Source of the DNA: RFSX01 sp965230215
GTDB taxonomy: Bacteria; Bacteroidota; Bacteroidia; Chitinophagales; Saprospiraceae
Length of the DNA stretch: 64,000 bases
Direction of reading: 5' to 3'
Assembly: GCA_965230215.1 (NCBI GenBank)
Contig: CBDDKN010000002.1
Span: 186,001 to 250,000, forward strand
The notes under the pieces were generated by a model. It did no database searches and was not told the DNA's origin. It saw only the letters and a list, made by a program, of their open reading frames with translations. Below are positions 1 through 7,988 of this stretch, in pieces. The position numbers and the translations under genes are program-made. Positions within the stretch are counted from its first letter, which is position 1; the number at the start of each line of letters is the position of its first letter.

Positions 1-61
1 TATCATCCATCTTGCTGATGCGCACTCCAGACTCAATCTTTCTTGCTATTGCTTTACTCAT
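1..61 (-). CDS. N-terminal fragment of an unidentified protein
   Basis: Only the first 20 codons lie in the window (ATG at 61, reading off the left edge; it begins MSKAIARKIE). It starts 34 bases after the stop of cytochrome oxidase subunit I on the same strand, so it may be the next gene of the respiratory operon. The fragment is basic and has no signal peptide or membrane segment. Nothing in it identifies a family. Confidence 0.4.
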   Translation of the reverse strand, partial: MSKAIARKIESGVRISKMDD

Positions 62-95
62 GTTGACTAATTCTTAATCTTTTTGTTCTTATATA

Positions 96-1946
96 TTAAT
101 GGTCACCTGCCGTTTCGTCGGCACCCATAGGTTCCCATTGTGGAATATATTCTTTACCATCTTTACCATAGTCATATGCCCATCTGTGAACAACTGGAAT
201 TTTTCCAGGCCAGTTACCGTGACCTGCATTAATAGGTGTTGTCCACTCCAATGTATTGGCTCCGTATGGATTCTTCTCAGTCATTTTCTTTCCTTTGAAA
301 ATGCTATAGAAGAAATTCACAACGAATAAAAGTTGTAATCCAAATACGATGATAGCCGCCACAGTGATGAATTGGTTCATAGGACCAAAGTGGCTGAATG
401 ATTCAAATGTTTCGAAGCTGTAGTATCTTCTTGGAACACCAGCCATACCGATGTAATGCATAGGCCAGAATATCGCGTAAGCACCAATCATTGTTCCCCA
501 GAAGTGAATACGACCAAGTGTCTCATTCATAAACCTTCCGAACATTTTAGGGAACCAGTGGTAGATACCAGCAAACATTCCAAAGAAGGCAGCGATACCC
601 ATAACAATGTGGAAGTGGGCCACAACGAAGTATGTATCGTGCATTTGAATGTCAATCGCAGAGTTTCCTAAGAAAATACCTGTCAATCCACCAGAGATAA
701 ACATAGAAACGAATCCTATAGCAAAAAGCATGGCGGAGTTGAACCGTATGTTACCCCCATAGAGGGTGGTAATCCAGTTAAACACTTTCACCGCGGACGG
801 TATCGCAATAATCAGTGTGAAGATCACAAAGAAGTTGGATAAGAACGGGTTAACACCTGACATAAACATGTGGTGAGCCCAAACGATGAAAGATAAAAAT
901 CCAATTGCAAGAATCGAAAGTACCATAGCCTGGTAACCAAAAATCGGCTTTCTGGCGTGTACAGATAATACTTCCGACACGATACCCATGGCAGGCAATA
1001 TGATAATATATACTTCAGGGTGACCTAAGAACCAGAATAAGTGCTGGAACAGAATAGGACTACCTCCTACTCTATCAAGAGCCTGTCCCTGAATGAAGAT
1101 TTCATTTAAAAAGAAACTTGTACCCAAACCTCTGTCGAACATCAACATAAAGAAACCTGATGCCAATACAGGGAATGAAAGTAAACCAAGGATTGCAGTA
1201 ACAAAGAAAGCCCATATTGGAAGAGGCATTCTCCACATACTCATACCTTTTGTTCTAAGGTTTAGTACAGTAGTAATGTAGTTGATACCACCTAATAGAA
1301 CTGACACAACAAATAAGGTAAGGCTGATCAACCATAGGGTCATTCCTGTACCGGATCCCGTGGATGCCTGTGGTAAAGCACTCAATGGTGGATATCCTGT
1401 CCAACCTCCTGAGAAAGGACCAGTGCTAAGGAACAGAGAGTAGAACATGACCGCACCTGCAAGGAAGAAGAACCAATATGACAACATATTCAAGAATGGT
1501 GATGCCATATCACGTGCTCCCAATTGCAATGGAATCAATAAGTTACTGAATGTACCACTCAGACCTGCTGTCAATACAAAGAATACCAGAATGGTACCGT
1601 GCATTGTAACCAAGGCATAATAAAACTCAGGTGAAAGTGTACCGATACCGTTTTCGACAACGATCCATTTACCCAATATTGGTTTCAACCAATCCAAGTC
1701 TGCTTCTGGAAAACCCAACTGCAGTCTGAAGACGATTGACATCGCTGCACCTACAATAGCCCAAAAGATACCTGTGATAAGAAATTGCCTTGCAATGATC
1801 TTATGATCCATTGAGAAGATATAGTGCGAGATGAAATTCGACTGATATTTGTCACCGTGATGATGATCATGAAAATGGTCATCATAACCATTCTCTTCAA
1901 TCATTACTGCTACTTTATCGTTCGGATCAACTGTTACGTGTGCCAT
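96..1946 (-). CDS. ctaD: Cytochrome c oxidase subunit I (aa3 type)
   Basis: Catalytic subunit of the proton-pumping terminal oxidase in the inner membrane; it reduces oxygen with electrons from cytochrome c. All metal ligands are visible: heme a ligands His116 (MHGTILVFF) and His446, heme a3 ligand His444 (VAHFHIVMG), and CuB ligands His309, His358 and His359. His309 and Tyr313 lie in GHPEVY, where Tyr313 is the expected cross-linked tyrosine; Glu311 marks an A-type heme-copper oxidase. About 12 hydrophobic segments, 616 residues. The roughly 45 residues before the first membrane helix are His-rich (DDHFHDHHHGD, residues 22-32). It follows subunit II by 8 bases at the end of the ACIII operon. 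Subunits III and IV are not in the window. Confidence 0.97.
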   Translation of the reverse strand: MAHVTVDPNDKVAVMIEENGYDDHFHDHHHGDKYQSNFISHYIFSMDHKIIARQFLITGIFWAIVGAAMSIVFRLQLGFPEADLDWLKPILGKWIVVENGIGTLSPEFYYALVTMHGTILVFFVLTAGLSGTFSNLLIPLQLGARDMASPFLNMLSYWFFFLAGAVMFYSLFLSTGPFSGGWTGYPPLSALPQASTGSGTGMTLWLISLTLFVVSVLLGGINYITTVLNLRTKGMSMWRMPLPIWAFFVTAILGLLSFPVLASGFFMLMFDRGLGTSFFLNEIFIQGQALDRVGGSPILFQHLFWFLGHPEVYIIILPAMGIVSEVLSVHARKPIFGYQAMVLSILAIGFLSFIVWAHHMFMSGVNPFLSNFFVIFTLIIAIPSAVKVFNWITTLYGGNIRFNSAMLFAIGFVSMFISGGLTGIFLGNSAIDIQMHDTYFVVAHFHIVMGIAAFFGMFAGIYHWFPKMFGRFMNETLGRIHFWGTMIGAYAIFWPMHYIGMAGVPRRYYSFETFESFSHFGPMNQFITVAAIIVFGLQLLFVVNFFYSIFKGKKMTEKNPYGANTLEWTTPINAGHGNWPGKIPVVHRWAYDYGKDGKEYIPQWEPMGADETAGDH

Positions 1947-1954
1947 ATTCTATA

Positions 1955-2290
1955 TTATTTAGATATTATTTTTAATTCTGTTCGTCTGTTGTTTTGTCGG
2001 CCCTCGTCAGTTTCGTTTGTGTCTATTGGTGAAGTGTCACCATATCCCTTTGCTGTCACTCTTCCGGAATCAATTCCTTTTTGAGTGAGGTAGTTGCTTA
2101 CCGCTTCTGCACGCTGTTGAGATAGCGTCATATTTGCATCTGCATCTCCGGTATTATCAGTGTGACCAGAAAGTTCGATGTTTACTTCAGCATTCTCTTC
2201 AAGTAGTCCTGCAAGGTAATCCAACTCATATTTTGAATCGTCTTCTAGATTTGCAGATCCTGTTTCAAAGAATACATACTTGAGTCTAAG
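1955..2290 (-). other. OmpA-like domain region of oxidase subunit II
   Basis: Marks the codons for residues 387-497 of the subunit II protein. The segment has the OmpA/MotB signature in order: a phenylalanine-rich first strand (YVFFETGSANL), the HTDNTGD loop, the LSQQRAEAVSNYL helix, GRVTAKGYGDTSPI, and a final RQNNRRTEL. Binding to peptidoglycan is known for the family; that it does so here is inference. Confidence 0.9.
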
Positions 2291-3448
2291 CGTATTTAAT
2301 TCCTCGTCTGAAAGAACGTTTTTGAACTCTGAATCAAGCTCTTTGTATCTCTCAACAATTTCTAGGTCAATGAGTTTACCAGAATTGGGATCACTGTCGG
2401 TATTACGCACATTAGTCATGTAATATGACTGTTGTTGAGAAAGCCATTCATTATATTCTTCCTCACTTACAATACGCACAACACGTCTCATACTATAGTG
2501 ACCTTTTCCACAAAGCTCAGCACAAGCCAACTCATAGTTGAAGCTTTCCCATCTTAGTGGACCATCTGGTTCAGTAGGATCAGCAGGCACATTCCACTCT
2601 GGGTAATTGCTTAATTCCTGTCTGTATTCCTCAGTAGTCTTAATTGGTGTAAAGATGAAGTACGTAGGAAGTCCTGGTACAGCATCCATTTTTACTCTGA
2701 AATGTGGCAGATAGAAGTTGTGTAATACATCCTTTGCAGTAATTCTTACACGCACCTTCTGGCCTACTGGCAATACAATCTCTGTAGGAAGAAAATCATC
2801 GTGATTCTTGGTATCTGTCCAGTCCTGACCAAGTGGGTTATTCGCCACATTGATCTTCTTGTAATCTCTTGTCCCAAGTTTCCCATCAGGTCCCGGGTAT
2901 CTTAAATCCCAGGCAAACTGATAACCGGTTGCTTCGATTTCGATATAGTCCTCTTCAGGATCAACATCCGGCATTACACTGTTCCACACATTCAAACCTC
3001 TTACAACAAGGAAAATCAAAACGACTGTAGGAACAGCAGTCCAGACTATCTCCAATGTAGAACTGTGAGCAAAAAACTTAGCTACTCTATTTTTATCCTC
3101 TTTGTATTTGTATGAAAACCAAAACAAAGCGATGTGAGTCAATACAAATACGATCCCAGTGAAAATCAAAGTCAAATTGAACATTTGATCCAGAGACCCT
3201 CCATGCGCAGATGCAGCCTCGTGTGGGCCGTATCCCAACATATCATTTCTGTAGTACCATGCAGATACAAAACAGAAGATTAAAAATCCGACTAGGAATA
3301 ACAAGAAGTAGAAGGCTGTTCTATTGTTAACTTGAGCCTGCACCTCCTCTTCACCTCTGATGGATCTAGCAATTTCAGATATCCTACCCAGCTGAACAAT
3401 AATTACTGTCAGTAGGACAATCGTTAATATGGCAATTAAACCTGTCAT
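1955..3448 (-). CDS. ctaC: Cytochrome c oxidase subunit II fused to an OmpA-like peptidoglycan-binding domain
   Basis: Receives electrons from cytochrome c at the periplasmic CuA centre. Four hydrophobic segments occur near residues 3-20, 47-67, 90-113 and 132-153, then the cupredoxin domain with CuA ligands His243, Cys309, Cys313, His317 and Met320 (CAELCGKGHYSM). There is no CxxCH, so it is aa3 rather than caa3 type. After a linker (about 340-386), residues 387-497 form a complete OmpA C-terminal domain: HTDNTG with Asp431, LSQQRA with Arg446, and the closing NNRRTEL. Asp431 and Arg446 match the pair that grips diaminopimelate in OmpA. The reading frame is unbroken at 497 residues, far longer than usual subunit II. 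Topology puts both domains in the periplasm. It lies 10 bases after actF and 8 before ctaD. Confidence 0.95.
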   Translation of the reverse strand: MTGLIAILTIVLLTVIIVQLGRISEIARSIRGEEEVQAQVNNRTAFYFLLFLVGFLIFCFVSAWYYRNDMLGYGPHEAASAHGGSLDQMFNLTLIFTGIVFVLTHIALFWFSYKYKEDKNRVAKFFAHSSTLEIVWTAVPTVVLIFLVVRGLNVWNSVMPDVDPEEDYIEIEATGYQFAWDLRYPGPDGKLGTRDYKKINVANNPLGQDWTDTKNHDDFLPTEIVLPVGQKVRVRITAKDVLHNFYLPHFRVKMDAVPGLPTYFIFTPIKTTEEYRQELSNYPEWNVPADPTEPDGPLRWESFNYELACAELCGKGHYSMRRVVRIVSEEEYNEWLSQQQSYYMTNVRNTDSDPNSGKLIDLEIVERYKELDSEFKNVLSDEELNTLRLKYVFFETGSANLEDDSKYELDYLAGLLEENAEVNIELSGHTDNTGDADANMTLSQQRAEAVSNYLTQKGIDSGRVTAKGYGDTSPIDTNETDEGRQNNRRTELKIISK

Positions 3449-3458
3449 GAATAATTAT

Positions 3459-4805
3459 TTAAGTATGATGATGTTTACTTTCGTCAATATAGACGTCATT
3501 CTCTGGTACCAATGGCGCTTTCGTCAACATGTGTAACACAAAGAATATGAACAAACAAAGAAATCCAATGAATGTTCCCAGTTCTAGAAAACCAGGTATC
3601 GTGAATCCCATTTCAAAACTGCTTGCATGAGCAGCACCATGTGAGGCAATCTCCTCAACACCATGATGACCAGCACCTTCAATCGCATGTTCATGTGCAC
3701 CATGACTGTGATCTGCACCTTCGCCGTGAGCACCATGGCCAGCAGCTGCATGAGCGGTATGAACGATACCAGGCTTAAGCATCAAGAAGAAATCAAGCCA
3801 GTGTCCTACCAATACCAAACCAGCAACGAAACCCAGTGAACCCATCTTTCTCTTTGTATCATTTCTCATAAGAATGAAGAACGGTGCAATGAAATTGATC
3901 AGAAGGTTACCGTAGAAAAGAGCTGGATATTTGGCAAAACGCTCTTTGAAATAAACCGTCTCCTCCCCTACGTTTCCGTACCAGATAAGCATGTATTGTG
4001 AAAACCACAAGTATGTCCAGAATATGCTGAATGCAAACAAAAATTTACCAAGATCATGAAAGTGTTCAGTAGTCACTTCCGGGAAGTATCCTTTTGACTT
4101 AAGATACTGAAGAATAAGAATTGTAATACAGATCATGGAAACAAACCAGCTCGCACCAGTATACCATGCGAACAAAGTACTGTACCAGTGAGCATCTACA
4201 GACATAATCCATAACCAGATCAATGCTGCACTACCAAATCCTGCCAAAGGAAGGAAAATAGCAGCCCACTTACGCATGCCATAATGCTTGTTAAAACCGT
4301 CAGAACCCGATTGGTCTTCAGCAAGTGAAAGATTTCTGATACGGCTAAGGATGAAAATCCAGATCGCTCCCAGAATCACTGTTCCTCCGAGATACCATGT
4401 TGAATTCAAAAACCCTTTCTTACCATCCAGAATCTTATCAAAGTTCTCGTGGTTAGGATCCAGAGCAGTAGGATCAGCCCAGTGATAGAGGTGATGCCAA
4501 TGTGCTACCACACCGATACCTATCAATATCATTAGTGGAATGCCAATTATCAGGTATAGAGAGATAGATTCCCATACTCTTTTGAATACGACATACCAAC
4601 CTGCCCAGGCAGTAATACTGGCTGACATAAAAAACCCGGCCATCAATGCTATCCCAGTAAAAAAGACGGCATTGTGTAGAAAGTTGGACCAGAACCTCGT
4701 ATGAAGTTCATCGTCTCCGAACCAGGTCAGGGCCAAGCAAAGAACGCCTAAGGCCATTCCTGCCATCAACCATGTTCTGCTCTTCGTTGTGAAATTATAA
4801 GTCAT
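3459..4805 (-). CDS. actF: Alternative Complex III subunit ActF (quinol:cytochrome c oxidoreductase membrane subunit)
   Basis: Integral membrane subunit of ACIII, which oxidises quinol and reduces a periplasmic or membrane-bound cytochrome c. The 448-residue protein has about ten hydrophobic helices and no heme motif, as expected for ActF, and holds the last position of the ABCDEF gene order. A loop at residues 349-395 is unusual: 12 of 47 residues are His, the rest mainly Ala and Gly, and it sits just before the last helix. The C-terminus ends SKHHHT. Identification rests on gene order together with overall sequence character. Confidence 0.9.
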   Translation of the reverse strand: MTYNFTTKSRTWLMAGMALGVLCLALTWFGDDELHTRFWSNFLHNAVFFTGIALMAGFFMSASITAWAGWYVVFKRVWESISLYLIIGIPLMILIGIGVVAHWHHLYHWADPTALDPNHENFDKILDGKKGFLNSTWYLGGTVILGAIWIFILSRIRNLSLAEDQSGSDGFNKHYGMRKWAAIFLPLAGFGSAALIWLWIMSVDAHWYSTLFAWYTGASWFVSMICITILILQYLKSKGYFPEVTTEHFHDLGKFLFAFSIFWTYLWFSQYMLIWYGNVGEETVYFKERFAKYPALFYGNLLINFIAPFFILMRNDTKRKMGSLGFVAGLVLVGHWLDFFLMLKPGIVHTAHAAAGHGAHGEGADHSHGAHEHAIEGAGHHGVEEIASHGAAHASSFEMGFTIPGFLELGTFIGFLCLFIFFVLHMLTKAPLVPENDVYIDESKHHHT

Positions 4806-4848
4806 TACAATTCTTTTATACTGATTTTCCTTTGTTTACTAAATCAAA

Positions 4849-5691
4849 TTAATGACCATCTCCATGGTCATGATCACCATGATCATCATGATCTCCATGA
4901 TCGTGATCGTGATCATCACCGTCATGATGGTGCTCTCCTTCTGTGTCATGGCTATGCTCTCCTTCAAGCTCTGCCATCTGTACCATTTCACCAGCTGGTC
5001 TGTCCACTTCATTAAGTGTGTTAACAAGCTGATTGTATTCTAATTTTTTCTCTTTGGCTTGAAGTGACCTTATATAATGAATTACCTGCCATCTTTCTTC
5101 GTAAGACAGTTTGTCCTTATATGCGCCCATCAAGTTTTTACCATACATGATCGAGTGATAGAATCTACCATTTGAAGCAGCGATAAACTCATCGCTGATC
5201 AATATAGCCGGAGCAACAGGATAAGCCCCGTCATCTCGTGCAAGGTATCCAAGTCCATCACCCTTTTCACCATGGCATATACCACAGAAGATGTTGTATA
5301 ATTCTTTTCCTCTGGCAAGGCCGTCATCTGTAATTGGATACGGATTATCAACCAACTCTGCCATTGCTCTTGTACGCTCCTCCTCTGTATCTGCGTAGTA
5401 ATAAGCTTCAGTATGTGGCGCTGTTGGAATAGCGATACGGTCAGAGCTAAGTCTGGCTACAGTACCTTTTACCGGCTCTTTTGGTTTGGCAAATTCATAG
5501 TACTCATCCTGAGAGCCCCATGTATTATTATAATAGTAGTTATAATAGTTTGCCTCGTAGGCAATGGAGTGTCCCATATCAGGCATAAATTCACTACCTG
5601 TTGTGTTACCACCAGGTTGCTGACAGGATTGCAGGAAGAATATTACCGCGAGGGCAAATACCAAACTGTATGTTTTAATCTGCTTAATCAT
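4849..5691 (-). CDS. actE: ACIII subunit ActE, monoheme cytochrome c lipoprotein with a His/Asp-rich tail
   Basis: Periplasmic electron carrier subunit of ACIII. A lipoprotein signal ends at Cys23 (FFLQSC). The single heme site is Cys136-Cys139-His140 (CGICHGEKGDG), followed by Met residues suited to the sixth ligand (SIMYGKNLMGAY). The last 40 residues (241-280) are almost only His, Asp and Gly: 13 His and 12 Asp, a likely metal-binding tail. The DNA there is a run of GATCATGATC-like units. Start and stop are close to the neighbours: 3 bases after actD and 43 before actF. Confidence 0.93.
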   Translation of the reverse strand: MIKQIKTYSLVFALAVIFFLQSCQQPGGNTTGSEFMPDMGHSIAYEANYYNYYYNNTWGSQDEYYEFAKPKEPVKGTVARLSSDRIAIPTAPHTEAYYYADTEEERTRAMAELVDNPYPITDDGLARGKELYNIFCGICHGEKGDGLGYLARDDGAYPVAPAILISDEFIAASNGRFYHSIMYGKNLMGAYKDKLSYEERWQVIHYIRSLQAKEKKLEYNQLVNTLNEVDRPAGEMVQMAELEGEHSHDTEGEHHHDGDDHDHDHGDHDDHGDHDHGDGH

Positions 5692-5694
5692 CTC

Positions 5695-6207
5695 TTAAAT
5701 TGTCTTTGAATGTATTTCAGCAGCACCACTGCTTTGTAAGAAAGATTCAACTCTTGAAGTATCTACCTCAGACTTATCAAAGGCGATACAAAATTTATCG
5801 TCAGTAATACGTAGGTCAATTGTTGGATTTACAACACCTGGGCCCAATCCATTTACGATATAGAAACTAACCGTCATACCAATAGCCGCAAAAAGTACGG
5901 TCAACTCGAAAATGATTGGTACGAAAGCCGGAAAGGACCAATGTGGTTTACCACCAAATATGATTGGCCAATCCTTGGTAAAAATCCAAGTCATTCCAAG
6001 GAATGCAGTCAAAGTACCCATCATACCGTAAATAAAACCGGCAATGTGTAGTCTTGACTCTGCTAGCCCAAGTAGAGGATCCAGACCGTGTACCGGAAAT
6101 GGAGTATATACATCCATTATCTCCAGATGGTCAGAATTGGCTTGCTTGACAGCTCTCAGCAAGTCCTCTTCATCATTGTATAGACCAAATATTATATCTT
6201 TTGCCAT
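5695..6207 (-). CDS. actD: ACIII subunit ActD (DUF3341 family)
   Basis: Small membrane subunit of ACIII. The 170-residue protein has an N-terminal soluble part (FGLYNDEEDLLRAVKQA, where a small alpha/beta domain is expected), two membrane helices near residues 52-75 and 93-117, and a soluble C-terminus. It has no cofactor motif. Function in the complex is structural as far as is known. The start at 6207 follows actC by 19 bases. Confidence 0.92.
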   Translation of the reverse strand: MAKDIIFGLYNDEEDLLRAVKQANSDHLEIMDVYTPFPVHGLDPLLGLAESRLHIAGFIYGMMGTLTAFLGMTWIFTKDWPIIFGGKPHWSFPAFVPIIFELTVLFAAIGMTVSFYIVNGLGPGVVNPTIDLRITDDKFCIAFDKSEVDTSRVESFLQSSGAAEIHSKTI

Positions 6208-6226
6208 TTTCTAAAATTTTATACTA

Positions 6227-6484
6227 TCAGGCGAGTTTACCGCCGTCTAATCTGTCTTGTAAATCTTTGAGTTCATCCCACTTTCCATCTCTGGCCAGTG
6301 ATGCTTGCATCGGCCATGATGAAGGATCATGCATCTGGAATCTTGAACCGGCAGCCGTAAGGATCGACTTAATATCCGCTACATCAGCTGATGCTAAATC
6401 AGCAAAACTATTAATGCCGCCTTCGTTAAGTAATTCTGCAATCTTAGGACCGATTCCTTCGATCTTTCTAAGATCATCGACCAT
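6227..6484 (-). other. Helix-hairpin-helix domain region of ActC
   Basis: Codons for residues 493-577. The core LRKIEGIGPKIAELLNEGGI with the following FADLASADVADIKSIL is the form seen in many predicted DNA-binding or 5'-nuclease-like helix-hairpin-helix proteins. No nuclease residues are visible. Its role on a respiratory subunit is unknown. Confidence 0.85.
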
Positions 6485-7960
6485 GGTACCAGCAGCTACT
6501 GCAGTATCTGTTCCAACATTAGAAGCAGATTCGAATGATGCAGTCTCAGTAGATACAGTATCGTGACTGTGATCTGCATGTCCGTGTGTTGCATTAGGAC
6601 CAGTGTATTGGTCACCTGCTGATTTAAGAATACTCTTAACCTCTGCAATTGCAACCACAGGAGCTACTCTTGTGAAGAGCAAGTATAATGTGAAGAAGAT
6701 TCCCAATGTTCCTAGGAAAATACCAATCTCAACCCAAGTTGGAGAGTAGTAAGACCAAGAAGAAGGGAGATAATCTCTGGCAAGCGTAGTTGCAATAATT
6801 ACAAATCTCTCGAACCACATACCGATGTTAATTACGATTGATACAAAGAATGTAACCGCTACATTTCTTCTCATCTTACGTGACCAGAATATCTGTGGAG
6901 AGATCACATTACAGAACATCATACCGAAATATGACCACCAGTAAGGTCCTACAGCTCTGTTAAAGAACGCAAACTGTTCGTAAACATATCCTGAATACCA
7001 TGCTACGAAAAGCTCAGTCAAATAAGCTACACCTACAATAGTACCTGTGACAAGGATTACCTTGTTCATCGATTCGATGTGTCCTATTGTGATGTACTGC
7101 TGAAGATTCAGAACTTTTCGTGTAACGATCATCAGTGTCAATACCATTGCGAAACCAGAGAAGATAGCTCCGGCAACGAAATATGGTGGAAATATCGTTG
7201 TATGCCATCCAGGAATTACACTGGTGGCGAAGTCAAAACTTACAATTGTGTGTACAGAAAGTACAAGTGGTGTTGCAATACCAGCAAGAATCAATGATAA
7301 AGACTCCCATCTTTGCCAGTGCTTAGCAGATCCTGTCCAACCAAAAGACAGTATGTTATATATCTTTCTTCTAAGACCTTTCGCTCTGTCTCTTACTGTT
7401 GCAAAATCTGGAACCAAACCCGTATACCAGAAAAGTAATGATACCGTGAAATATGTAGATATCGCAAAAAGGTCCCAAAGTAGTGGTGAATTGAAATTAG
7501 GCCAAAGTGGTCCTCTCGTATTCGGATATGGGAAGAAATAGAAAACAACCCATGCACGACCTACGTGAATACCTGGGAACAATGCCGCACAGATTACCGC
7601 AAAGATGGTCATCGCCTCTGCCGCTCTGTTTACACCGGTTCTCCACTTCTGTCTGAATAACAAAAGGATGGCAGAAATTAGTGTTCCTGCGTGACCGATA
7701 CCGATCCACCATACAAAGTTGGTAATATCCCAACCCCAACCAATGGTTCGGTTAAGATTCCAGGTACCGATTCCGTGCCAAATCGTCCAGAAGATGCAGA
7801 ATACACCAAACAACAAAAATGTGATCGATAGGGTAAAACCTACTTTCCAGGCTAACCCTGGAGCGCGTTCCGTTGGTGATACCAGATCTTCCGTGATGTC
7901 ATGGTAACTTTTGTTACCCTGGACAAGAGGTTCTCTGATTGAACTTACGTGATGACTCAT
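6227..7960 (-). CDS. actC: ACIII subunit ActC (NrfD-like) with a C-terminal helix-hairpin-helix domain
   Basis: NrfD/PsrC-type membrane subunit of ACIII and the expected quinol-binding subunit. Residues about 30-455 carry ten hydrophobic helices. The normal family length would end near residue 460. Here a His-rich linker (NATHGHADHSHD) leads to residues 493-577, which contain KIEGIGPKIAELLNEGGI, the helix-hairpin-helix pattern of nuclease-like and DNA-binding proteins, then a charged helical tail. The frame is continuous. The helix-hairpin-helix should be cytoplasmic if the C-terminus is inside; the side was not determined from sequence alone. Gaps to actB and actD are 28 and 19 bases. Confidence 0.93.
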   Translation of the reverse strand: MSHHVSSIREPLVQGNKSYHDITEDLVSPTERAPGLAWKVGFTLSITFLLFGVFCIFWTIWHGIGTWNLNRTIGWGWDITNFVWWIGIGHAGTLISAILLLFRQKWRTGVNRAAEAMTIFAVICAALFPGIHVGRAWVVFYFFPYPNTRGPLWPNFNSPLLWDLFAISTYFTVSLLFWYTGLVPDFATVRDRAKGLRRKIYNILSFGWTGSAKHWQRWESLSLILAGIATPLVLSVHTIVSFDFATSVIPGWHTTIFPPYFVAGAIFSGFAMVLTLMIVTRKVLNLQQYITIGHIESMNKVILVTGTIVGVAYLTELFVAWYSGYVYEQFAFFNRAVGPYWWSYFGMMFCNVISPQIFWSRKMRRNVAVTFFVSIVINIGMWFERFVIIATTLARDYLPSSWSYYSPTWVEIGIFLGTLGIFFTLYLLFTRVAPVVAIAEVKSILKSAGDQYTGPNATHGHADHSHDTVSTETASFESASNVGTDTAVAAGTMVDDLRKIEGIGPKIAELLNEGGINSFADLASADVADIKSILTAAGSRFQMHDPSSWPMQASLARDGKWDELKDLQDRLDGGKLA

Positions 7961-7988
7961 TAAAATCTATTTCAATTTTAAATAAAAA

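Noticed and set aside
4852..4971. Run of GATCATGATC-like units that looks like a tandem DNA repeat or control site
   Set aside because: It is the coding sequence of the His/Asp tail of ActE; the periodicity follows from alternating His and Asp codons.
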